Below are positions 15,576 to 24,574 of a stretch of DNA of 44,259 nt, piece after piece. The notes below the pieces were generated by a model. It was not told the origin of the DNA. It did not search any database and saw only the letters and a list, made by a program, of their open reading frames with translations. The DNA lies in NCBI GenBank assembly GCA_028819575.1, contig JAPPLB010000127.1, positions 1 to 44,259 of the forward strand, read 5' to 3'. Position 1 is the stretch's first letter, and each line of letters starts with the position of its first letter. Made by a program: the position numbers and the translations under genes. Source of the stretch: Bryobacterales bacterium (GTDB taxonomy: Bacteria > Acidobacteriota > Terriglobia > Bryobacterales > UBA6623).

Positions 15576-17942
15576 CTAGAAACTGATCCGTAGACCGGCG
15601 TTCGCCTGCCGGAACAGGCCCGGCTGGATGCCTTGCGGCGCGCGCGACGAGATGTAGATCTCGTCGAAAGCGTTCTTGATCGTGAAATACGGCTCGAACA
15701 GCCAGCGTTCGCGTCGGATCTCGTAGCCGATGGCGAGGTTCGTGACCTGGTACGACGGGAGCTGCCCCACGGTGCCGTCCACCGACGGCGCGACCGTCTG
15801 GCGGTTGTCGCCGAACTGTTCCGCCACGGCATTCAGGTCGATCTGGAAGCTCAGGCCCCCGAACTGCCTCACGCCGAAGATCACGCCGAAGGTATGCTTC
15901 GGAGCATAGGGGAGCCGGTTGCCGCCGTAGAGCACGTTGTCCGTGAATTCGGCCGTCGGCAGGTACATGTGGCGCAGGTCCGTGTAGAGGCTCCAGCCGG
16001 CGATGTTCGCCAGGCGGTTCCAATGCACCTTCACGGAGCTCTCGAAACCCTGGTGCAGCGTCGCCCCGCCGTTGGTCACCGTCGTGGTGGCGCCGCCGGA
16101 CTCCGCCGCGGTGATGATCTGGTTCGAGAAATCCATCCGGAAGAACGTGAACTCGCCGGAAACCGCCTGCCGCCCCGCCAGCCGGATGCCGGCTTCGTAG
16201 TTCCACGACAGTTCCGAATCCAGGTCGAGGTTCTCGCCCGTGCTCGAGATCGCGATCTTGGTCCCGGGAGGCGCGAAGCCGCGGTGGACGCCGCTGAAGA
16301 ACGTCACGTTGTCGTGCGCCCGCACCGAGAATCCCAGCCCCGGGATGGCTGTCGTGACGCCGTTGTCCTTGCGGATATCGACGTTCGTCGGCTCGCCCGA
16401 CACGCGCTTGCGCGTGATGTGCCGTTCCTGGTTGTAGCGTACGAAGCGCACGCCCGGCGTCAGTGAGATGCGCGAGTCGATCACGAAGCGGTTCTGGACA
16501 TAGCCGGCCAACGCCTGGCCGTAGCGGAACTCGTCGTCGCGGATGATGCCGGTCCTGGCGTCGAAGTGGTCCCCGTTGACCCGGCGGTCGTGCGCCTTCT
16601 CGTAGATGTAGCGGACGCCCAGGTCGAGATTGCCGTAGGCATGCGTGAGCCCGTAGTTCGTCTGGGCGCCGTAGACGTTGAACTGGCGGTTGCGGTTCCC
16701 GGCCGAGTTGCGCAGGTAGATCGCTCCCCCGGGCACGGATGGGTCCCCGGCAATGCCCAGGTAGTCGCGCCCCCGGTCCGAACGGTCGAAGTCCTGCCGG
16801 CCCCAGAAGCGCTTGGTCGAGTACAGGAATCCCGTGCTGCTCAACACCGCGTTGGGGCTGATCGTGTAGGAGTGCGAGAGCGACCCGGAGAGCCGCTCGA
16901 CGTCCAGCGAGTCCGAAGGAACAGGGTTCTGGTCCGGGTTTGCCTCGAACATCGGGGTGGTCAAGCCCACGTAGGTCGAGTTCGAGATCTCGTCGTAGAG
17001 GCCCGTCTTCAGCGCGATCGCGTGGCTCTCGTTGGGACGCAGGCTGAACTTGGTCTGCACGTCCTCGATGTCGTAGTAGAACTGCCGCCATCCGTCGCCC
17101 TGCTTGTGCAGGTAGTTGGTGATCCAGCCCATCGATTGGTCGCGGTTGCTTCCGCCCAGCGACGCTTGGCCGACGAACAGCCCCCGCTGCCCGCTCTCGA
17201 GGTCCACCTCGCCGTGGAACTTCGAGGGCGGCTCCGGCGTGACGAAATTCACCAGCCCGCCGATCGTCTGTGGCCCGTGGGCGATCTGGCCGCTGCCCTT
17301 CAGCACCTCGACCCGGCTCATCCGCTCGATCGGCGGGGAGTAGTACATGTCGGGCTCCCCGTAGGGCGCCAGCGCGATCGGAATGCCGTCCTCCAGCATC
17401 AGCACCTTGCGGCTGCGGTTGGGGTTCAGGCCGCGCATGCCGATGTTGAGCCGCATCGCCGCCGGCCCCGAGTCCTCCCGCAGGTTGACGCCGGGAATGC
17501 GCCGCAGCACTTCGTTCGCGTCGATCGGCTTGGCGGCGGTCAGGTCCTCTTTGCTAACCAGATGCAAGGAACCGGGGATCGACGCACGCAGGTCCTCCAG
17601 CGTCGCCACCACTTCGACCGTCGCCCGGTTGCGCTTGATCTCGGTCACCTGGATCGGCAGGGAGGAAGCCTCGCCATTCCCCTTGACCTCGACCGGCTCG
17701 AAGTCCTCCGACGTGACCCGCACGGTGAATGTCCCGTCGGGTACGTCGTCCAGGCGGTACTGGCCGAGTGCGTCGGAGATCGTGGACTCCCCGCTTTCGA
17801 CGACCTCTACTGTCGCTCCTGCAACCGGATAGCCGTTGGGATCGGTCAGGTCGCCGCTGATCATGCGGCCTTGCAAGGCCGCGGCAAGCAGCAGCAAAGC
17901 AGCCGGAGCGGCCGCTCCAGGGCGCAAGAGGGGCAATATCAT
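15576..17942 (-). CDS. TonB-dependent outer-membrane receptor (FecA-like)
   Basis: 788 residues. The signal peptide (about 1-24) is followed by a carboxypeptidase-regulatory-like domain (ISGDLTDPNGYPVAGATVEV, about 27-100), a plug domain (ANEVLRRIPGVNLRE, MRGLNPNRSRKVLMLEDGIP, RVEVLKGSGQIAHGPQTIGG) and a 22-strand barrel ending in the aromatic LRISF. The plug and the PYGEPDMYYSPPIERM stretch resemble ferric-citrate-type receptors. It imports a siderophore or similar ligand across the outer membrane using TonB energy. ATG 17942 gives a proper signal peptide; the frame stays open to 18023. No transport partners are nearby. Confidence 0.93.
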   Translation of the reverse strand: MILPLLRPGAAAPAALLLLAAALQGRMISGDLTDPNGYPVAGATVEVVESGESTISDALGQYRLDDVPDGTFTVRVTSEDFEPVEVKGNGEASSLPIQVTEIKRNRATVEVVATLEDLRASIPGSLHLVSKEDLTAAKPIDANEVLRRIPGVNLREDSGPAAMRLNIGMRGLNPNRSRKVLMLEDGIPIALAPYGEPDMYYSPPIERMSRVEVLKGSGQIAHGPQTIGGLVNFVTPEPPSKFHGEVDLESGQRGLFVGQASLGGSNRDQSMGWITNYLHKQGDGWRQFYYDIEDVQTKFSLRPNESHAIALKTGLYDEISNSTYVGLTTPMFEANPDQNPVPSDSLDVERLSGSLSHSYTISPNAVLSSTGFLYSTKRFWGRQDFDRSDRGRDYLGIAGDPSVPGGAIYLRNSAGNRNRQFNVYGAQTNYGLTHAYGNLDLGVRYIYEKAHDRRVNGDHFDARTGIIRDDEFRYGQALAGYVQNRFVIDSRISLTPGVRFVRYNQERHITRKRVSGEPTNVDIRKDNGVTTAIPGLGFSVRAHDNVTFFSGVHRGFAPPGTKIAISSTGENLDLDSELSWNYEAGIRLAGRQAVSGEFTFFRMDFSNQIITAAESGGATTTVTNGGATLHQGFESSVKVHWNRLANIAGWSLYTDLRHMYLPTAEFTDNVLYGGNRLPYAPKHTFGVIFGVRQFGGLSFQIDLNAVAEQFGDNRQTVAPSVDGTVGQLPSYQVTNLAIGYEIRRERWLFEPYFTIKNAFDEIYISSRAPQGIQPGLFRQANAGLRISF

Positions 17943-18007
17943 GGCTCGTGTCCGGGGTAAGGTTGAGGGAGCGGAGAGAAACCCGCTCGCGACCGTAACC
18001 TCCGACA

Positions 18008-18034
18008 GTAATACATATTGCAACCCGTTGTCAA
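18008..18034 (-). promoter_or_regulatory. Weak candidate promoter for the TonB-dependent receptor
   Basis: On the minus strand TTGACA (18034-18029) is followed after 15 bp by TATTAC (18013-18008), in an AT-rich island about 65 bp before the start codon. The spacing is short, so this is tentative. I see no convincing Fur box. Confidence 0.3.
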
Positions 18035-18164
18035 AGACCGACGGGAGCAGCGGCGCGATTTCTTCGGCCCGGCGCTCCCCGCGCCGTCAGGCTCGGCCGA
18101 TGATCGCCTCGCCGGCGTTTTCCCCGGCCGGAAACCGCAGTCGTCCGCGCCGCCGCCGCGCATC

Positions 18165-18411
18165 AAGAATCACGAGACACCCATCACGAAACGCTGCCCG
18201 TAAGGTTTCTCCCGAATCACGAGACACCAAACACGAATCACGGCCTTGCATCCTCGTCGAGCTGTAGACCATTTGCAAGAAGCCGCAGTCGGGGACACCC
18301 CGGCTGGTGACAACAAAGCCGCCCGAGCCACGCCTTTCAGGTTATCCCGAATCACCAGACACGAGGCCTGAAACACGGCTTTTTGGTACTGAAGCCCTTC
18401 AGTCTTTTTTT
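18165..18411. repeat. Three family 2 heptamer runs plus shared palindrome
   Basis: Runs at 18168-18193 (AATCACGAGACACCCATCAC), 18203-18245 (CCCGAATCACGAGACACC and CACGAATCACGG) and 18342-18380. They are followed by the ACTGAAG-CC-CTTCAGT palindrome and a T7 tract (18388-18411). This fills the 490 bp between the receptor gene and the prophage remnant; nothing coding is seen. Confidence 0.65.
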
Positions 18412-18431
18412 GGCCGGGGGGCCGGTTTAGC

Positions 18432-19010
18432 GTGGAAGTTATGAGGACGCCGTGCTTGGGAACGGAAACCACATCCACGCCTGTCGTGGACGCCCCGGCT
18501 GGGGACAACAGAGCCGCCCGATCCGCGGCCAGGCCGGCCAACGGACGGCTGGTCTTCGCGCGGCGCGGCGCGGCGATGAGCGCCACGTCGGGGGCGCTGA
18601 CGGCGGTGCGTATCGCCCGCGAGCAGGCCGCCGATTACCGCGTCACCCTCGCCGACCGGCCCGAATATAGCTCGGTCCGGGCGTACTGGTACGACACGGC
18701 CGCGGGACGGCGGATGGAAGTGACGGCGGGTGATGGCGAGCCGGTCTACGCCCTGCGCGACGACCATGCCCGCGAGGCGGCCGCCCGCGCGGCCGCGCAG
18801 GCCCGCCTCGACATTCTCAAGCGCGGCGCGGCAACCCTCAGCCTTACCCTCGAGCCGGGCGTGCCCGCCGTCAGCGCCGAAAGCCCGCTCGCCCTGAGCG
18901 GCTTCCGCAACGGCGTCGACGGGCTCTGGATCGCCGTCCGCGTCAGCCACGACATCGACAACAGCGGATACTCCACCCGTGTCTTGGCCGAGACGCCGAC
19001 GGCTGGATGA
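18432..19010 (+). pseudogene. Phage late control gene D protein, C-terminal fragment
   Basis: From about residue 38 the frame matches the C-terminal part of gpD-family baseplate hub proteins of Mu/P2-like tails: VRAYWYDTAAGRRMEV, then an ALRDDHAREAAARAAAQA helix, GAATLSLTLEPG, and SPLALSGFRNGVDGLWIAVR ending in GYSTRVLAETP. Full gpD proteins are around 350 residues; only about 150 remain, preceded by unrelated sequence. No other tail genes adjoin it. It is a relic of a decayed Mu-like prophage together with the broken genes up to 21141. Confidence 0.75.
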
Positions 19011-19207
19011 GACAAATCCACCCTTCGTCCCGAGATCCGCTCGGGCCGGCATCGCGCCGGAATTTTTCCGGAAGACCCGCGAGGCCCCCTCCCGGACTGC
19101 TTCGGGCTGTGGGAGTGGGACCCCTTGGGGGCCCTCCCTTCGGGACCAAAAAGTTTGGGCGCGCCTTCCCAGGCGCTTACATCCAGCAGGTCTTCCCGTT
19201 GCTTTCT

Positions 19208-19525
19208 TCAGCCCTTGAGTTCGTTGAGAACCCTCATCCCGAGAACGGTGACGACACCGGCATACAGCGCGGTGCTGAGGCTACCGACGATGGAGTTCAG
19301 GTAACCGCCAATCGCGGGAATGTTGTTCAGCACTCCCGAACCTGCGGCAGCACCGACGGCGATAGCAACAACCAATAAGGATGACGCGTCCTCGCCGGAC
19401 ATCGCCGCATGAACCAAGCCAAGAACGACCAGCAACAGCGGTACGATGCCTTCCGGCAAGTCAGGTACGAAGGCCGCCACGACTGCCAGTAGAAGTACCA
19501 AACCAGAGATGACTCTTGTCGCCAT
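19208..19525 (-). CDS. Small membrane protein, unknown function
   Basis: 105 residues with three or four hydrophobic helices (SGLVLLLAVVAAFV, GIVPLLLVVLGLVHAAMSG, SLLVVAIAVGAAAG and a C-terminal LYAGVVTVLGMRVLNE). AAGGAG lies 6 bp before the ATG at 19525, so it is likely translated. It lies inside the prophage remnant interval, and its size and topology would fit a holin. However, the sequence does not show a known holin family, and it may be a host gene. Confidence 0.65.
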   Translation of the reverse strand: MATRVISGLVLLLAVVAAFVPDLPEGIVPLLLVVLGLVHAAMSGEDASSLLVVAIAVGAAAGSGVLNNIPAIGGYLNSIVGSLSTALYAGVVTVLGMRVLNELKG

Positions 19526-19671
19526 TTTTTCTCCTTCACTTTGGGTAGTGGATGGCATCGCGCTATCGACCTGCCACGATGCGCATCAAAGGCGACCAAA
19601 GGGTACCACGAAGGGAACCCGGATGTGCAAACTTTTTTTGGGAATTTTCCGGCCTCTCGTGACGCGCGATG

Positions 19672-19803
19672 AAGAGCCGTGATGCATGGTGCGAAGGGAA
19701 GGCGGTTCACCGGCTGTCAAGCGGTTCTTGTTTCAGCGGAACCAAACCGCTTGCGCCGGCTTTTCGCGAGACACGAGACCCAGAAAACGAATCACGGCTT
19801 TTC
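19672..19803 (+). repeat. Family 2 element, long form
   Basis: AGCCGTGATGCATGGTGCG, core GGTTCACCGGCTGTCAAGCG then CAGCGGAACCAAACCG, then TTTTCGCGAGACACGAG and CGAATCACGGCTTTTC. The two heptamer runs point in opposite directions, so the ends form imperfect terminal inverted repeats (GCCGTGAT / ATCACGGC). Confidence 0.75.
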
Positions 19804-19824
19804 TGTTTTTCTCGAGACGAGTCA

Positions 19825-20281
19825 TCAGCCGGGCGTTTTGAGGATCTCCCAGATGCGGCGCTCGCTCAAGCCGTATTCCCGAGCCAGCCCCGCCACCGAC
19901 CGACCGGCCTCGTAGCTCCTGATGATCTCGTCGTTGCGGCGAGTGCGCACCGGATCGTCCAGCTTGGCGATGTAGAGCCTCGGCGCCCAGCAGCAGCGAC
20001 AAGGGATGGCCGGCGCGGTAGCGTCTCGGCACCTTGAGATAGGCCCCTCCGTGACGCTCCACCAGCGTCAGTGCGCCTTGGCGCCCCGCGACTTCGGCAA
20101 TGCTTCCGAGCGACGGCGGCAGCTTCCGCAGCGGGCCGGACTCCGTTCTCATGCGCCGCCGCAACGCGGCACAGTAGTCGCGCTTGACACGGTCCAGCGC
20201 CGCTTGCGCCTCCTCGACCGTCCCGCGCAGCGCGTCGCGACAGTGGGCATACGCGGTCGCCAGGCGCTAGATCTCGTCCAT
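19825..20281 (-). pseudogene. Broken Mor-type transcription activator of a Mu-like prophage
   Basis: The middle (LPPSLGSIAEVAG, ALTLVERHGGAYLKVPRRY, GHPLSLLLGAEA) matches the N-terminal half of Mor/C activators. The DNA-binding end (RNDEIIRSYEAGRSVAGLAR, then EYGLSERRIWEILK) follows in a different frame, with about a dozen family residues missing at the junction near 19985. The upstream part begins ATG GAC GAG ATC and then an in-frame TAG (20267-20269) before LATAYAHCRDALRGTVEEAQ. So there are at least two independent lesions. In Mu-like phages Mor switches on middle transcription; this copy cannot. Confidence 0.75.
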
Positions 20282-20341
20282 CGAGCGGGATTGTGAGCCA
20301 TCAGCAGAGCTTGTTATGGCATGGACCTCCTTTCGATCTCT

Positions 20342-20692
20342 TCAAGGGCTGTGTTTAAGGAAAGGTCGTGATTCGTGTCTCGTGCTACGAACTACGAGCC
20401 TGGGACCAAGAGAGTCGACAGCTTTCTTCCCTCTCGCTACAGGCCCTTCCCGGCCGGCCGCCGCGTGTTGCGGCCGGGAAATGTCCGCCGGCCACTCCAG
20501 CTCCTGCGGCCAGCGCTCGGAGAATTTTTTTAAAAGAACCTCGGCACGTCGCAGAGTGATCGTGCGTCCTTGTTCCAATCGGGTGAAGGTGTCGCCGGAG
20601 CCGGTGACGTAGGTTGAGACGGTAGACAGGGTGAGCGCCCGGTGGGCTGCGTACCGCCGGGCCAGGGTGGAGCATCGCGTCGCTTTTCATGC
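20342..20692 (-). pseudogene. Prophage regulator-like gene, start region frameshifted
   Basis: The minus-strand frame reads LARRYAAHRALTLSTVSTYV, then TGSGDTFTRLEQGRTITLRR and a helix ending WPQELEWPADISRP. This is a helix-turn-helix-like layout as in small regulators beside prophage repressors. The only nearby ATGs (20690, 20675) are in another frame, and a stop blocks this frame just upstream. The start therefore appears frameshifted. It is divergent from the repressor relic at 20767 across a palindromic operator. Confidence 0.5.
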
Positions 20693-20707
20693 GCAGCGAT
20701 TATCGCT

Positions 20708-20761
20708 ATTGGTAGCGAAATATATCACGGATATTTCGCTACCAATAAAAAATATTTCGCT
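20708..20761. promoter_or_regulatory. Divergent prophage operator: 16-bp inverted repeat plus third half-site
   Basis: ATTGGTAGCGAAATAT (20708-20723), 7 bp, ATATTTCGCTACCAAT (20731-20746) is a perfect inverted repeat. A third half-site ATATTTCGCT lies at 20752-20761, 6 bp before the repressor relic. The stretch is far more AT-rich than its flanks. This is the normal layout of a phage repressor operator between two divergent regulator genes. It survives although both genes look broken. Confidence 0.7.
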
Positions 20762-20766
20762 AAAGT

Positions 20767-21141
20767 ATGCGAATGGACGTGCGTGACATCCCTGCGATCG
20801 TCCGGCGCCAGCTCCAGCGCCGTGGCACGAACCCTTTCCGAGCAGCCGTGGAGGCCCGGCTGCCCGGCAACGCGGTCCGCTATGTTCTCGAAGGCAGAGA
20901 GCCGAAAGTGGGCCGTATGGCGGAGGTCTGCAAGGCTCTAGGGCTGGAATTCTATATCGGCCCGCCGCGCCGACGGCATCTTCGTGGTGCGCACCGCTGA
21001 CGGCGCGGTGGTCAAGCGCGCCGGCAAGAACGCCTCAGGCGCCTGGTTGCTGATCAGCGATCACCCGGCCTGGGAGCCCGTGCCCTGGCCGCGGGACGCC
21101 GTGGTCATCGGCGAGGTGAAGTGGATGGGAGTGACGTTGTA
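20767..21141 (+). pseudogene. Phage S24/LexA-type repressor, internally deleted and frameshifted
   Basis: The first part (RDIPAIVRRQLQRRGTNPFR, then GNAVRYVLEGREPKVGRMAE and GLEFYIG) is a helix-turn-helix repressor head. From about 20970 a second frame gives the end of an S24 peptidase domain: DGIFVVRTADGAVVKRAG (with the lysine of the dyad), SDHPAWEPVPWP, and DAVVIGEVKWMGVTL followed by TAA. The catalytic-serine segment and linker are missing, so the gene carries a deletion plus a frameshift. Confidence 0.75.
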
Positions 21142-21310
21142 AAGCCGAGTCTCGAAAAAGCCGTGGCTCGTGTCTCGGGAAAAATCATAAAGGGTGTGAT
21201 TCGTCCGATACAGTGGGCTCAGCCAGCAACCGCAACGCTTCCGGGATCGGCTGGATCGGGCCGTCAGTAGGCCACGCGCGCTACTTCCTACGAAACACAA
21301 GTCACGAAAG

Positions 21311-22033
21311 ATGGTCAACTCGCTAACTCGGCCGTTCTCCAGCACCAAGTTGCAGCGATTTCTTGATGGATCGGTAATCTTGGCGGCCGTGGCGACCGTC
21401 CCGATCATCGTCCTCCAGATCTCCGGGCGCACGTCACCCGCGATCGTCACGATCGATTGGGTGATATGGGCCATCTTTGCCATCGACCTTGCGGCGGGCG
21501 TCGCCGGCGGCAGGAGGCCGCGCCTCCATCGCGTTCTCGACACGGTGATCGTGGTTACGAGCTTCCCACTGCTTCCAGACCTTCTGTCCACAACCCGCTT
21601 GATTCGTCTCACGCGCTTGTTCCGGGTGGTCCGGGTCGTGGCGGTGGTCGGTCGAGCCGTTCCTGCTCTTCGCGCCACGGTAGGGCGCACAGGCTTTCTT
21701 TATCTTGCTGGAACGGTTCTCCTGATCGTGATTGCCGGCGCCGGTATCCTCACGATCGTGGAACCCGAAACGGCGGGGTTCTGGTCGGCTGTGTGGTGGG
21801 CGCTGGTCACCACCACCACCGTTGGGTATGGGGATATCGCCCCCGTGTCCCTGCCCGGCCGCGTGATCGCCGTGGTGTTGATGGTTTGCGGAATCAGTCT
21901 CATCGCGGCCCTGAGCGCGTCGATCGCGGCCTATTTTGTAGGGTCCGACTCGGACGAGCGGCTGCGACGAATCGAAACGCGCCTGGAACGGATCGAACAG
22001 GAGTTGAAAGCGGAACGGACAGACAGGAAATGA
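21311..22033 (+). CDS. Voltage-gated-type potassium channel subunit
   Basis: 240 residues. Six hydrophobic segments; the S4-like helix carries regularly spaced arginines (RLIRLTRLFRVVRVV, about 97-111). The pore loop has the selectivity filter TTTTVGYGD (Thr167-Asp175). The C-terminus is a short coiled coil (LRRIETRLERIEQELKAE). It forms a tetrameric K+ channel in the inner membrane; there is no RCK domain. A family 2 fragment ends directly at the start codon, so the native promoter may be displaced. A degraded copy of its 3' end lies at 24575-24753, beyond the next gene. Confidence 0.9.
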   Translation: MVNSLTRPFSSTKLQRFLDGSVILAAVATVPIIVLQISGRTSPAIVTIDWVIWAIFAIDLAAGVAGGRRPRLHRVLDTVIVVTSFPLLPDLLSTTRLIRLTRLFRVVRVVAVVGRAVPALRATVGRTGFLYLAGTVLLIVIAGAGILTIVEPETAGFWSAVWWALVTTTTVGYGDIAPVSLPGRVIAVVLMVCGISLIAALSASIAAYFVGSDSDERLRRIETRLERIEQELKAERTDRK

Positions 22034-22067
22034 CTCGGCTGCGAGCGGAATGCGACGAGGCTTCTGG

Positions 22068-24485
22068 ATGATCCGGAATCTTCCCCACCGGGCTTTGCGA
22101 ACAGCGGTAAAGCTGATCCTGATACTGGCGATCGCAGGCGTGGTCCTGTTCTTCTGGTTCCGCACCTCGCTCCCCCGGCTCGACGGATCAGTGACCGTCG
22201 CCGGTCTTGAGCAGCCGGTCTCGATCGTGCGCGACACGCGCGGCATCCCGCACATCTACGCCAAAACCGAGAACGACGCCTGGTTCGCCCTCGGCTATGT
22301 CCATGCGCAGGACCGGTTGTTCCAGATGGAGATGCAGCGGCGGATCGTACAGGGCCGGCTGTCGGAAATCATCGGCGCCTCAGGCCTGTTGTCCGACCGG
22401 ATGTTCCGCTCCCTCGGCCTGTACCGGCGCGCGCAGGAGAGCTTGAAACATCTGTCAGCAGAGCCGCTTACAATGCTCGAAGCTTACACGGCCGGGGTGA
22501 ACCAGTGGCTGCTGACCCGCAAAGGCACGCTGCCGCCGGAATTCAACCTGTTCTTCGTGGAATTCGAGCCCTGGGACCCAGCTGACACCATCGTCTGGGG
22601 CAAGTTGATGGCGGTCCGGCTGTCGACCGACTGGAAGAGCGAGCTGCTCCGGGCGCGGATCATCCAGGAGGCCGGCGAGGCATCTATCCCGGTTCTTTTC
22701 CCGCCGTATCCGGGCGACGCGCCCATAACGATCAAGTCCTACGAAGAGCGCCTGCTGAAAGGGCTGGATTTCGGACCTCTGTTAGCCGCCCTGCCGCATG
22801 AAGTGTTCGGCGCGGGCGCCTCCAACGCCTGGGCGCTCAGCCCCGAGAGGACAGCCACCGGCGCGGCAATTCTGGCGAGCGATCCTCATCTCGACATGAA
22901 TGCGCCAGTATTGTGGTATCTCGTCCAGATTAATGCTCCAGGTCTGAGTCTCAACGGCGCCACCGTACCGGGCGGGCCGTTGCTCGTTCTGGGTCATAAC
23001 CGCCACATCGCCTGGGGTATGACGTCCGCCCACATCGATACTGACGACATCATCCTGGAAAAACTCGATCCGAGCGATCCGACCCGCTACCTCGTCGGCG
23101 ACAAGTCGCTTGCCTTCGACATCCGCACGGAAAAGATCAAGGTTCGGTTCGGTGAGGATGTGAAGCTTACGATCCGCGAATCGCGCAACGGGCCGGCGCT
23201 CGACTTCGGTGGCGACTTGAAGGATCTCGAGAAGAAGGAACAGCGCGTCGCCGTTCTGCGCTCGCCCTGGCTGAGCCGGGCGGACACCAACTCCGCCAGC
23301 TTTGCCGGGGTCAACAAGGCGAAGAACTGGGACGAGTTCAGAAACGCCCTGCGCCTGTTTGTCGGCCCGGTGCAGAATTTCGTATACGCCGACAAGGCGG
23401 GCAACATCGGCTATCTCGTTCCTGGCGCCATCCCGGTTCGCAAGCTCCCGGACTCCGGCTATTTGCCTCAGGACGGCTCCGATCCCTACAGCGAACTGAC
23501 CGGCTACATTCCCAACGACGCGCTGCCGCAAAGCTACAATCCACCGGACGGCGTGCTGATCACCGCCAACAACAGGATCGCCGGCGGCGACTATCCCTAT
23601 TTCCTGTCGAAAAGCTGGGGCGACCATTATCGCGCGACACGGATTGCGCAACTCGTGGCTGCGAAACGGCGGTTCATGCCGGACGAGATCGCCCGGATGC
23701 AGGCTGACCATGTCTCGCTCGCTGCGCGAGCTACCCTGCAGCCGATGCTGAGGTTCGAACCGGCCGGCGAACTGCAACGGCGCACTATCGAAATGATGAA
23801 GGGCTGGGACGGCGCCATGGCGCTCACCCGGCCGGAGCCGCTGATCTACACCGTCTGGTTCTACGAACTGAACCGCCGTCTCTACGGCGACGAACTGGGC
23901 GATGTCGCCGACCGATTTGTTTCCTACCGTCCGGAAGTGGTCATCAACATCCTGACAAACCACCGGAAATGGTGCGACGATGTCCGGACCAGAGCGACGG
24001 AGGACTGCCCGGCGATTCTGCAGCAGAGCCTGACAGCAGCGCTGGATTTCCTCTCCGGCAGGCTGGGCGACGATCCGTTGCTCTGGCGCTGGGGCGATCT
24101 GCATTATGCCGAAATGAGGCACCAGGCCTTCAGCCCGATTCCGCTGCTCAGCCGGCTGACCACGATCCGGATCGCCGCCAACGGCTCCCGTCATACGGTG
24201 AACAAGGCAGCGATGGACTACCGCGAAGCCAATCCGTTCGCTGCGCGGCAGGGCGCGGGTTTCCGCGGCGTCTACGATTTCTCCGACCTGAAAAAATCAC
24301 GCTTCACGATCAGCAGCGGCCAGTCCGGCAACCCTTATTCCTTCTATTACGACAATCTGGTGCAGGACTGGCGCGATGTGCGCCACTGGCGGTTGGCGCC
24401 GGATGAAGCAACGGCGCGGCAGAGCGCCATCGGCGTGCTGAACTTGTCTCCGAAAACCTCGAACGCTCCGGGATCCGACGAATGA
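22068..24485 (+). CDS. Penicillin acylase family N-terminal-nucleophile hydrolase
   Basis: 805 residues. The N-terminal membrane anchor (about 12-31) is followed by the alpha-chain region (VSIVRDTRGIPHIYAKTEND, ALGYVHAQDRLFQMEMQRR). The self-cleavage site is GAGA followed by Ser252 in SNAWAL; that serine becomes the N-terminal nucleophile of the beta chain. Conserved DPHL and GHNRHIAWG segments follow. It hydrolyses amide bonds, for example in beta-lactams or acyl-homoserine lactones; the natural substrate is unknown. ATG 22068 has GAGG 7 bp upstream; ATG 22050 is in frame. The gene is flanked by the intact and the degraded copy of the channel gene's 3' end. Confidence 0.92.
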   Translation: MIRNLPHRALRTAVKLILILAIAGVVLFFWFRTSLPRLDGSVTVAGLEQPVSIVRDTRGIPHIYAKTENDAWFALGYVHAQDRLFQMEMQRRIVQGRLSEIIGASGLLSDRMFRSLGLYRRAQESLKHLSAEPLTMLEAYTAGVNQWLLTRKGTLPPEFNLFFVEFEPWDPADTIVWGKLMAVRLSTDWKSELLRARIIQEAGEASIPVLFPPYPGDAPITIKSYEERLLKGLDFGPLLAALPHEVFGAGASNAWALSPERTATGAAILASDPHLDMNAPVLWYLVQINAPGLSLNGATVPGGPLLVLGHNRHIAWGMTSAHIDTDDIILEKLDPSDPTRYLVGDKSLAFDIRTEKIKVRFGEDVKLTIRESRNGPALDFGGDLKDLEKKEQRVAVLRSPWLSRADTNSASFAGVNKAKNWDEFRNALRLFVGPVQNFVYADKAGNIGYLVPGAIPVRKLPDSGYLPQDGSDPYSELTGYIPNDALPQSYNPPDGVLITANNRIAGGDYPYFLSKSWGDHYRATRIAQLVAAKRRFMPDEIARMQADHVSLAARATLQPMLRFEPAGELQRRTIEMMKGWDGAMALTRPEPLIYTVWFYELNRRLYGDELGDVADRFVSYRPEVVINILTNHRKWCDDVRTRATEDCPAILQQSLTAALDFLSGRLGDDPLLWRWGDLHYAEMRHQAFSPIPLLSRLTTIRIAANGSRHTVNKAAMDYREANPFAARQGAGFRGVYDFSDLKKSRFTISSGQSGNPYSFYYDNLVQDWRDVRHWRLAPDEATARQSAIGVLNLSPKTSNAPGSDE

Positions 24486-24506
24486 CCGTCGCCCGGAGTA
24501 TCTTCT

Positions 24507-24548
24507 CACGCACTTCGCCTCGCCACGTGGTGAGAAATGCAGGTCAGG
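24507..24548 (-). repeat. Solo family 1 terminal repeat
   Basis: CACGCACTTCGCCTCGCCAC then GTGGTGAGAAATGCAGG is the reverse complement of the family 1 left end. It lies 22 bp after the penicillin acylase stop and next to the duplicated channel fragment, so it marks a rearrangement junction. Confidence 0.75.
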
Positions 24549-24574
24549 CGGAGCGCACGCCGACCCTGCACTCG

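Noticed and set aside
16566-17960. Long plus-strand open frame inside the TonB-dependent receptor gene
   Set aside because: Mirror of the receptor gene; amino-acid pattern shows no fold.
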